A DNA stretch of 64,000 bases from positions 124,001-188,000 of the forward strand of contig CAZMGB010000001.1 in assembly GCA_964565775.1 (NCBI GenBank), in the 5' to 3' direction. Shown one piece after another: positions 32,526 through 39,432 of this stretch; the stretch's first letter is position 1; every line of letters starts with the position of its first letter. This stretch comes from CAZMGB01 sp964565775. GTDB lineage: Bacteria; Chloroflexota; Dehalococcoidia; DSTF01; JALHUB01. Both the position numbers and the translations under genes were made by a program. The notes under the pieces are model-generated. The model saw only the letters and a list, made by a program, of their open reading frames with translations. It was not told the DNA's origin and searched no databases.

Positions 32526-34011
32526 CGGCCAGCGCGTGCAGGGCCGAGAAGCTGTGCTTTAGCTTCGGGTAGAGCTCACAGTAGCGGCCGTAGAGCTCGT
32601 CGTAGAGAGACGCGGCTTGAGGTTGCGGGTCGACGCGGTCGCCTGTGCGCACGGCGGCCCGGCATGCCGCCGGCACGTCCTTCCAGACGCCAGCACCGAC
32701 CCCGGCGAGCAGGGCTGCTCCGTAGGCCGCCCCCTCCTCTGCCTTGAGCCTCAGGATGGGCAGCCCGAGGACATCCGCCACGATCTGACGCCACAGCGAA
32801 CTGCGGGCGCCGCCCCCGATGAGTCGCACCTCGTCGATCGGCAATCGCAGGGCACGCACCAGCTCCAGGCAGTCGCGGAGGCCGAAGGCCACACCCTCCA
32901 TCACCGCCCGCGCCAGGTCGCCGGGGCCGTGACTGGTCGTGAGGCCGACGAATGCGCCGCGGGCCAGAGGGTCGGCGTGAGGCGTGCGCTCTCCGCTCAG
33001 ATAGGGCAGGAAGATGAGCCCGCCGGATCCAACCGGGGAGGCGGCCGCTTTCTTCGCAAGGTACTCCGCGCTCTTGCCGAGGGCGGATGCCAGCCAGCCA
33101 AACGAGCCACCGGCCGCCAGCATCACGCCCATGACGTGCCAGACGCCCGGCGCGGCGTGGCAGAAGGCGTGCAGGCGCCCTCGACGTTCGACGGCGGGAT
33201 GCTCGGCGGCGGTGAAGACGACGCCGGAGGTCCCGATGCCCACCATGACCACGCCCGGTGAAACGGCGCCCGCGCCCACGGCCCCGGCCGCCTGGTCGCC
33301 TGCGCCCGCCACCACCGGCGTGCCTTCGGGCAAGCCCAGATCGGCGGCGGCGCTTTCGCCTACGTGTCCGCTCACGGCAGGCGACTCCAGAGCGACGGGG
33401 AGCAGCGCCTCCTCGAGGTCGAGCAGGCGCATGAGCTCAGCGGACCAGCGACGGCCGCGGATGTCGAAGAGCAGCGTGCCGGAGGCGTCGGCAACGTCGG
33501 TGGCGAGCTCGCCGGTGAGCCGCAGGCGCAGGTAGTCCTTGGGCAGCAGCAGGTGGCGTAGGCGGCGGAAGCGGTGGGGCTCATGGTGGCGCAGCCAGAG
33601 TAGCTTGGGGGCAGTGAAGCCCGTCAGGGCGCGGTTCCCTGTCAGGCGGATGAGTCGCCTCTGGCCGACGCGCTCTTCGATGTCGGCCGCCTCGTCGGCG
33701 GTGCGCTGATCGTTCCAGAGGATGGCCGGTCGCAGGATACGATGCTGGCGGTCGAGGAAGACGGAGCCGTGCATCTGGCCCGTCAGGCCGATTCCCTCGA
33801 CCTGCGCCAGCAGCCCCCGTGCGCTCAGCTCGGCAAGGGCCGAGCGGCACGCTCGCCACCAGTCATCTGGCTCCTGCTCCGTCCAGCCGGGATGAGGCTG
33901 CGCTGTCGGATAGCCGGCCGAAGCCCCGCCCACGACGGCGCCCCCGGCGTCCACCACCAGGGAGCGCAGGCTGGTCGTGCCCAGGTCCATCCCCAGGAAG
34001 GTCGATGTCAC
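32497..34011 (-). CDS. xylB: Xylulokinase
   Basis: This 504-residue FGGY-family sugar kinase phosphorylates xylulose to xylulose 5-phosphate. It starts STFLGMDLGTTSLRSLVVDAGG (phosphate 1 motif) and has LTGQMHGSVFLDRQHRILRPAILWNDQRT (family signature). It continues with VVAGAGDQAAGAVGAGAVSPGVVMVGIGTSGVVF (phosphate 2) and IDEVRLIGGGARSSLWRQIVADVLGLPI (adenosine motif). Start ATG 34011 gives the usual N-terminus. Product would feed the transketolase encoded at 61607-63363. It is convergent with xylA, overlapping 29 bases. Confidence 0.94.
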   Translation of the reverse strand: MTSTFLGMDLGTTSLRSLVVDAGGAVVGGASAGYPTAQPHPGWTEQEPDDWWRACRSALAELSARGLLAQVEGIGLTGQMHGSVFLDRQHRILRPAILWNDQRTADEAADIEERVGQRRLIRLTGNRALTGFTAPKLLWLRHHEPHRFRRLRHLLLPKDYLRLRLTGELATDVADASGTLLFDIRGRRWSAELMRLLDLEEALLPVALESPAVSGHVGESAAADLGLPEGTPVVAGAGDQAAGAVGAGAVSPGVVMVGIGTSGVVFTAAEHPAVERRGRLHAFCHAAPGVWHVMGVMLAAGGSFGWLASALGKSAEYLAKKAAASPVGSGGLIFLPYLSGERTPHADPLARGAFVGLTTSHGPGDLARAVMEGVAFGLRDCLELVRALRLPIDEVRLIGGGARSSLWRQIVADVLGLPILRLKAEEGAAYGAALLAGVGAGVWKDVPAACRAAVRTGDRVDPQPQAASLYDELYGRYCELYPKLKHSFSALHALAASEPPAEAP

Positions 34012-34180
34012 GGCACCCCCAATTGTAGCCGCGGGCCATCCTCGTCTGCCAGCTACCCATCCTGTCCCATCCTGAGGTCGTATGCTGCTCGACTCGACGG
34101 CGGCGATCCGGCGGGACGGCCCTCTCGCCCACTTGCGGCATCTCCTGGACGAGCACTAAGCTCTAGCCGGGACTTGGGGA

Positions 34181-34480
34181 ATGGACCGAAACCTCGAACA
34201 CGCCCCGTACCGTGATGCTGGCCTGCCGACCGACGAGCGGGTCGGCGACCTCCTCGCCCGCATGACCCTCGAGGAGAAGCTCGTACAGCTCGGAGGCGTC
34301 CAGTCAACGAGCTTGATAGAGGGCGAGCGCGTGTCCGAGGCGAAGGCCGCGGAGGCGCTTCGTCATGGCGCCGGGCACCTGACTCGAATCGGCGGCGGCA
34401 CCATGGGGCCGGGAGGCGCCGGAAGAGCACCGCCGGAGTGTCGCGTCGCGGAGGCCCCTGTGCGGCCGCGATCACACTAA
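34181..34480 (+). pseudogene. Truncated GH3 glycosidase (beta-glucosidase/xylosidase) fragment
   Basis: The ORF begins YRDAGLPTDERVGDLLARMTLEEKLVQLGG, the N-terminal signature of GH3 beta-glucosidases and beta-xylosidases, and continues to GAGHLTRIGGGTMGPG, where family similarity ends near residue 75. The remaining 20 residues are unrelated. A whole GH3 protein is about 600-850 residues, so nearly all of the gene is missing. It lies next to xylA and xylB, consistent with loss of a xylan-degrading gene. Confidence 0.7.
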
Positions 34481-34560
34481 CGCGGACTGTGGTAGTAGCG
34501 GGGGCGGGTCGACTGGCCTGCCACCGGGGGACCTTCCAGCTGCCACCCAACGGTGTAATC

Positions 34561-34588
34561 TTGACGGGGGCGACGGCGTGTCCATAAA
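34561..34588 (+). promoter_or_regulatory. Candidate promoter for the DsbA-like gene
   Basis: TTGACG (34561-34566), 16-nt spacer, CATAAA (34583-34588), 67 bases before GTG 34656. Confidence 0.4.
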
Positions 34589-34655
34589 GTAGACCTATCC
34601 AACGTTCGAGAGGGCCGAAACAGAGAGCCGGCTCTCGTGTCGATGGGGACATGAA

Positions 34656-35477
34656 GTGCCAGAGAAGACTGACAAGGCAGGATCATCGCACAGGCAGGCA
34701 GAGTCAGAGAAAGGAAGCTCACGTCAAGCCGCCAGCTTGGGGCGGTACTTTTTGATAAGCTTGGTCACAGCCATCGCGGTCATCGCGGCAGCCGCCGGCA
34801 TCAATCACGCCTGGCCGATATTCGGGACGACGGCGGAGAAGAATGTCGGCGTGGTGGCACAGCCTACGACGGAGCCTCAGCCTACGTTGGCGACGATCAC
34901 GATTGACGTGGGTGACAACCCCGATATGGGGCCGCCAGACGCGAAGGTCACGATCGTCGAGTTCGCCGACTTCCAGGGTCCAAACTGTGGGAAATTTGCC
35001 CAACAGACCCTGCCGCAAATACTGGCGAACTACGGGAATAAGATCCACTTTGTGTTCATCAACTCGCTCCTGATGAAGGACTACTATGCTCAGAAGGCTG
35101 CAGAGGCGGGGGAGTGCGCCAATGCGCAGGGGAACTTCTGGGGGTACCACGACTTGCTCTTCCAGAACCAGGGAGCCTTGACCGCCATGCTTAGCCCCGA
35201 CCCAGTGGCGGGGCTTGCGAAGATAGTCGAGAGCATGAAGGGCTACGCGGCCCAGCTAGGCCTGGACACTGCCAAGTTCAACGACTGTCTGGACTCGGGG
35301 CAGATGGCGAGCAAAGTGCAGGCGGACCAGCAAGTCGCACAGAAGGCCATCCAGGATTCAGGGTTGACCAGTTGGGGTCTGCCGAGCTTCTTCGTCAACG
35401 GCAACTATCTGGGTGGTGCCAAGGCGTATGATGTCTTCAAGCAGGTGATCGACGCGGCCCTGGCGACCGCCGGGTAG
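34656..35477 (+). CDS. Membrane-anchored DsbA-family thioredoxin-fold protein lacking the first active-site Cys
   Basis: This 273-residue protein has one N-terminal membrane helix (YFLISLVTAIAVIAAAAGI, near 31-49) and a DsbA/DsbG-type thioredoxin domain: PDAKVTIVEFADFQGPNCGKFAQQTLP, then HFVFINSLLMKDYYAQKAAEAGECANAQGNFWGYHDLLF, and the cis-Pro region WGLPSFFVNGNYLGGAKAY. In related proteins the motif is CPYC or CPFC; here it is GPNC (Gly108, Cys111), so only the second cysteine remains. Two other Cys (AGECA, NDCLDSG) could take part. Start GTG 34656 is the first in-frame start. Confidence 0.85.
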   Translation: MPEKTDKAGSSHRQAESEKGSSRQAASLGRYFLISLVTAIAVIAAAAGINHAWPIFGTTAEKNVGVVAQPTTEPQPTLATITIDVGDNPDMGPPDAKVTIVEFADFQGPNCGKFAQQTLPQILANYGNKIHFVFINSLLMKDYYAQKAAEAGECANAQGNFWGYHDLLFQNQGALTAMLSPDPVAGLAKIVESMKGYAAQLGLDTAKFNDCLDSGQMASKVQADQQVAQKAIQDSGLTSWGLPSFFVNGNYLGGAKAYDVFKQVIDAALATAG

Positions 35478-35979
35478 CAGTGGCGGAGGACGCCATCCAG
35501 TGTAGAGACGCCTGACAGGTCGCGCCGGTTCGGTACGACCTTGTCGCTGTTACCGGGTGACTTCCGCAGGAGGCGCGGCCCTGGTGCGGATGCCCCCAAT
35601 TCACCGCCTTGCACACGTCGTGAATGGTGAAGCCGACGATTCATACGGCGGTTAGGGTATGGGGTGCCAACGTTGCCTCCGTATCTCGATCGATCAAGCA
35701 GTGAGCCGTCCAGGCCAGCGCCGAAGCACCAGGTTCCCAACCAAAGCCCGTTCGAACGCTTAGGGGGAGTTCTGGTGTCCCAGCGCGAGCACACACGATG
35801 ACATGATGGTGTCGCCTAGGAACCGGCTGGGGGAGAGCGGGACATCCATCGCGCGACGCGCCCGCAGTACGCCTTCCGGTCCGCCTTCCTGGGCGCTGCG
35901 CTAAGGTCAAACCAGCGCCTTACGCGATTCAAGGTTCCCTCGCACACCAAAGGGTTCACTTTCGTCTAGGCCGGGGTTG
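35478..35979. other. Intergenic region, no gene supported
   Basis: About 500 bp without a supported gene. Minus-strand open frames run antisense here but have no protein pattern. No tRNA cloverleaf was found, although GTTCGAACGC near 35750 resembles a T-arm. Confidence 0.5.
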
Positions 35980-36008
35980 TTGACAACGCGTGCATCTATA
36001 TGTATAAT
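35980..36008 (+). promoter_or_regulatory. Perfect consensus promoter of the PHA locus
   Basis: TTGACA (35980-35985), 17-nt spacer, TATAAT (36003-36008): exact consensus at both hexamers and ideal spacing. The predicted start of transcription is near 36015. Confidence 0.85.
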
Positions 36009-36020
36009 GCACCTAGATGC
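35990..36020. promoter_or_regulatory. Overlapping inverted repeats around the PHA promoter (candidate operator)
   Basis: Two perfect dyads overlap the -10 box. GTGCAT (35990-35995)-N11-ATGCAC (36007-36012), and GCATCTA (35992-35998)-N15-TAGATGC (36014-36020). A repressor bound here would block RNA polymerase. The neighbouring PadR gene is the obvious candidate. Confidence 0.65.
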
Positions 36021-36046
36021 CCGCGGCTAGGAGAACCATCATTCGC

Positions 36047-36433
36047 ATGGCAGAGCAGAGCAGTGAAGGCAAAGGAGCGAGGCAACGGCCAACGCCGACC
36101 TCGTTTCCCCACGATTTCCTGACGCCGTGGTTGCTGCTCCTCATAAGAAACTGGGGCATGCACGGCTATCAGATCACGCAGACGATGGGGGTCTTCGGGC
36201 TTGCGATGTGCGATCCGGCCACGGTGTATCGAACGCTGCGGCGTCTGGAGAAGGAGGGGTTGATCAACTCCGACTGGGAGCCGGGCGATGCCGGACCAGC
36301 CAGACGCGTGTACTCACTCACGGAGGCGGGGGAGGAGTTTCTACAGACTTGGGCCTCGGCCCTCAGAGAGTATCAGGGCATCCTGGACAGGTTCTTCGAC
36401 CTCTACGCAGACACGAAGGGGAAATCGAGCTGA
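36047..36433 (+). CDS. phaQ: PhaQ-type PadR-family transcriptional regulator
   Basis: This 128-residue PadR protein has the start TSFPHDFLTPWLLLLIRNWGMHGYQITQTMG and a winged helix-turn-helix with DPATVYRTLRRLEKEGLINSDWEPGDAGPARRVYSLTEAGEEFL. LTPWLLLLIRNWGMHGYQ is close to PhaQ, the PadR repressor of Bacillus megaterium that senses polyhydroxybutyrate and controls phasin expression; here a phasin-like gene and phaE/phaC follow. AGGAG lies 13 bases before ATG 36047. An ATG at 36017 would give ten more residues but sits almost at the transcript start and would need leaderless translation. It probably represses its own promoter through the dyads at 35990-36020. Confidence 0.82.
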   Translation: MAEQSSEGKGARQRPTPTSFPHDFLTPWLLLLIRNWGMHGYQITQTMGVFGLAMCDPATVYRTLRRLEKEGLINSDWEPGDAGPARRVYSLTEAGEEFLQTWASALREYQGILDRFFDLYADTKGKSS

Positions 36434-36486
36434 ACCTGTCGTTGGATGGCAAATCGGCGGCAGAGCGAACTCATAAGGAGGAGAAC

Positions 36487-36759
36487 ATGAACGGCGAACA
36501 AGTGGCGAAGCAGATGGTCGGTTTCTGGAAGGCGTCGTGGGAGACCTATCTGAAGACGGTGCGGGCGGCCGAGGAACAGGGCGACCGGATGCTCGAACTC
36601 ATGATCAAGCAGAGCGACACGCTCCAGGATGAGTCGAAGAAGCTGGTCAGGCAGTGGGTTCAGAACGCCAAGGAGGCCAGCAAGACGTACCTGGAGGCCG
36701 TCGAGCAGAACGTGCAGAGGATCGACGAGATCATGGAGGCAAAGGGAGCTCAGGAATAG
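36487..36759 (+). CDS. Phasin-like PHA granule-associated protein
   Basis: This 90-residue protein is strongly helical and amphipathic: QVAKQMVGFWKASWETYLKTVRAAEEQGDRMLELMIKQSDTLQDESKKLVRQWVQNAKEASKTYLEAVEQNVQRID. The pattern is like short phasins that coat PHA granules. Start ATG 36487 follows AAGGAGGAGAAC, one of the strongest ribosome binding sites here. It begins 53 bases after the phaQ stop. Its name rests on context and helical pattern, not on a diagnostic motif. Confidence 0.7.
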   Translation: MNGEQVAKQMVGFWKASWETYLKTVRAAEEQGDRMLELMIKQSDTLQDESKKLVRQWVQNAKEASKTYLEAVEQNVQRIDEIMEAKGAQE

Positions 36760-37041
36760 GGCCCGCACGGCGCAGTGGGAACCCCGGGGCTCCGTGGCAG
36801 TTTCGCTGAACGACCCAATGGGCTGGAGGCTGCTGGTCGAAGGCCGTCGGAGCGCTCTGCGACAAGGCACCGGCTGGGACCAGCGACCACAACTGCGAAG
36901 GCTCGGGATGGGAGCGACGCCGAAGCGCCTCTTGTAGGGGTGCGCCCGGATGCGATACGATGCAGCGGTCGAGAGTCTCGCCGTCCCGTCAGCTTGGAGC
37001 CCCGTGAGTCTCTATTCGAGTCCACGGGACAGGAGGAGTGA

Positions 37042-38145
37042 TTGACTTTGGCGCGAGAGGGAGACACCTCGAGAGAGGGAGTGTGGCCCTGGCTTGAGTG
37101 GCAGCGCGAGTTCCTGGGCGACTGGCTCGCGGCGGCCACCAAAGGCACGGAATCAGCCATGTGGCCCGGCCGAACTCCCTACGACATGTTTGGCGACTGG
37201 CAGCGTACCTGGCTGAAGTCGCTATTCGGGCCGTTCGGCGCGAAAGCTCCAGAGGAAGGACTGGGCGGCGCCGTCTTCCGCCGGGTGCTCGACGCCTCCG
37301 GCGCCTACATGGACCTTGTCAACGTGTGGGGCAAGACCGCGGCCCTTCTTGCCCAAGTGCCGGCGGGCACGACGCTCTCCGCGGACAAGCTGAAGGAGCT
37401 GTACGACCAGTGGGTTAAGGACTACCAGGCCGTAGCGGAATCCCTCTGGGGAGCGGTGCCGTCCGATGAGATGAAGGAAGCGGCCAAGGGTTACTCGAGC
37501 TTGGCCGGAACCTGGGCGGAACAGGCCTGGCGCTTCATGGAGCCTGTGCTAAGGAACATGGAACAGGCACCCCAAACGCTCTCGAGGATGGCGAGGGGCG
37601 ATGCTCAGGCAGGTGTGGAGCTTACTGGCCTCCTGCGGAGAAACTACGAAGTCACCCTGGGTAAGATACTCCGTGCTCCGACTTTGGGCTTCTTTCGCGA
37701 GTTTGGTGAGCGGGCGAACAAGACGGCGGACGCCTATGTACGCTTCAACGCCGCTCTTGCCCAGTACTACGTGCCCTTCTATCAGACAGGGCTTCGTGCC
37801 GGAGAAAAGGTGTTCCAGCGGCTCACGGAGTTCCAGGGCAAGGAGGTCACGCCCCAGACCCTTCGTGAGTTCTATCGGATTTGGTGGACGATCAACGAGG
37901 ACCTCCATTTCCAGATGTTCCGGTCAGAGGAGTTCACCAGGCTGCTGGGGGAGGTCGTTCGTGCTGGACTTCTGTTCAAGAAGCAGTTCGACGAGCTGTC
38001 GGACGAGATCATCGGTCTCACCAATCTCCCCACCAAGAAAGAGATGGACGAGGTCTACCGGAGCATGTACGAACTGAAGAGGGAGATACGCCAGCACAAG
38101 CGGGCAATCGAAGACCTGGAGCGGCGCCTGGCCGGTGAGGAGTAG
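37042..38145 (+). CDS. phaE: PHA synthase class III subunit PhaE
   Basis: This 367-residue protein is helical and charged, with the segments WLEWQREFLGDWLAAATKG, PYDMFGDWQRTWLKSLFGPF, VDKLKELYDQWVKDYQAVAESLWG-like, and a long helix rich in Phe/Tyr (VRFNAALAQYYVPFYQTGLRAGEKVFQRL). The last 40 residues form a coiled coil (TKKEMDEVYRSMYELKREIRQHKRAIEDLERRL), as in PhaE. PhaE has no catalytic triad and activates PhaC. Start is TTG 37042 with AGGAGGAG upstream. Immediately followed by phaC. Confidence 0.85.
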   Translation: MTLAREGDTSREGVWPWLEWQREFLGDWLAAATKGTESAMWPGRTPYDMFGDWQRTWLKSLFGPFGAKAPEEGLGGAVFRRVLDASGAYMDLVNVWGKTAALLAQVPAGTTLSADKLKELYDQWVKDYQAVAESLWGAVPSDEMKEAAKGYSSLAGTWAEQAWRFMEPVLRNMEQAPQTLSRMARGDAQAGVELTGLLRRNYEVTLGKILRAPTLGFFREFGERANKTADAYVRFNAALAQYYVPFYQTGLRAGEKVFQRLTEFQGKEVTPQTLREFYRIWWTINEDLHFQMFRSEEFTRLLGEVVRAGLLFKKQFDELSDEIIGLTNLPTKKEMDEVYRSMYELKREIRQHKRAIEDLERRLAGEE

Positions 38146-38151
38146 TCAGAA

Positions 38152-39315
38152 GTGAGCGACCAAGGTTTTCGGGCGATGATCGAGGAGTCGGCGAGGGTCC
38201 AGCAGAGGCTGCTGAAGGGCCTGGAGAGCATGCTTCAGATTGAGGACATAGACACGGGCACGACGCCTCGGGAGCTTGTCTACCAGGAAGACAAAGTCGC
38301 CCTCTATCACTACAAGCCTGAGGTTGCAGAAGTCGTGCCGGTGCCTCTAGTGGTCGTCTACGCTCTCGTCAACCGTCAATACATGATGGATATCCAGCAG
38401 GACCGGTCGCTCTTTCGAAAGCTGCTGGCGCAGGGAATTGAGCTCTACGTGGTCGACTGGGGCTACCCCTCCAAAGCGGACAAGTACCTGAGCATGGAGG
38501 ACTACATCCTCGGCTACCTGGACAACGCCGTCGACTTCGTCCGGAAGCGGGCAGGAGTCGACAAGGTCAACGTCCTCGGCGTCTGCCAAGGTGGGACCTT
38601 CTCTCTAATCTATTCTGCCCTCGTCCCCGAAAAGGTCCGGAATCTCGTACTCATGGTCGCGCCGGTGGACTTCGATACCCGCGACGGGTTGCTCAATATC
38701 TGGGCCAAAGTGCTGGACGCGGACCTAATGGTCGATGTGCTGGGAAACATTCCCGGCGAGTTCATGAACCTCGGCTTCTTGTGGCTGAGGCCGTTCCAGC
38801 TCATCCTGGACAAGTACGTCGGGCTGCTCGACAACATCGACGATCCGGCGATTGTCCAGAACTTCCTCCGTATGGAGAAGTGGATATTCGATTCTCCTGA
38901 CCAGGCCGGGGAGACGATCCGCAAGTTCATCAAAGACCTCTACCAGGGCAACAAGCTGGTGAAGGGCGAGTTCGTCCTTGGTGGGCGGCCGGTTGATCTC
39001 AAGAGAGTCACCATGCCGGTCCTCAACATCTATGGGGAGCAAGACCACCTGGTCCCACCGCACTGCTCTCGCTGTGTTGTGGATCTGGTGGGCTCGAGGG
39101 ACGTGACGACGAGGGCTTTCCCTCTGGGCCACATCGGCATGTATGTCAGTTCCAGGGCACAGACTGATCTGGCACCCACAGTAGCCGACTGGCTGATCAG
39201 GAGGTCAGCCGCGTCGCCCGGAACCGGGCGGACCACGCAGTCCGGAGAGAAGGCCGCGGTACCCGAGCGCAAACGTACACGGCGCGCAAGGCGCAGCAGC
39301 AGCCGCCAGAGCTAG
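38152..39315 (+). CDS. phaC: PHA synthase class III catalytic subunit PhaC
   Basis: This 387-residue enzyme polymerises hydroxyacyl-CoA into polyhydroxyalkanoate. The lipase-like box is GVCQGG with nucleophile Cys145; Asp298 (NIYGEQDHLVPP) and His327 (PLGHIGMYVS) complete the triad, at spacings matching class III PhaC of Allochromatium (149, 302, 331). Other landmarks are the WGYPSKADKYLSMEDYILGYLDNAVDFV and GFLWLRPFQLILDKYVGLLDN segments. The C-terminal 35 residues are a basic, Arg-rich extension. Start GTG 38152 has GAGGAG upstream. It lies 6 bases after phaE. Confidence 0.95.
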   Translation: MSDQGFRAMIEESARVQQRLLKGLESMLQIEDIDTGTTPRELVYQEDKVALYHYKPEVAEVVPVPLVVVYALVNRQYMMDIQQDRSLFRKLLAQGIELYVVDWGYPSKADKYLSMEDYILGYLDNAVDFVRKRAGVDKVNVLGVCQGGTFSLIYSALVPEKVRNLVLMVAPVDFDTRDGLLNIWAKVLDADLMVDVLGNIPGEFMNLGFLWLRPFQLILDKYVGLLDNIDDPAIVQNFLRMEKWIFDSPDQAGETIRKFIKDLYQGNKLVKGEFVLGGRPVDLKRVTMPVLNIYGEQDHLVPPHCSRCVVDLVGSRDVTTRAFPLGHIGMYVSSRAQTDLAPTVADWLIRRSAASPGTGRTTQSGEKAAVPERKRTRRARRSSSRQS

Positions 39316-39432
39316 CGGGCGAAGCGCGGGAGCCGGTACTCGTCACCCCGAGGGGGCGGTATTCTTAGGCCCCTGCCGCCAGTACAGGTGGACACCTGCC
39401 TGCGCAGTCGGCCGAAGAGCCGCGTTAGACCC

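Noticed and set aside
34082..34159. 25-codon ORF MLLDSTAAIRRDGPLAHLRHLLDEH
   Set aside because: Could be the end of a lost gene, but too short and without a recognisable partner to call.
35700..35780. tRNA-like T-arm (GTTCGAACGC)
   Set aside because: No matching acceptor, D-arm or anticodon stem could be found around it.
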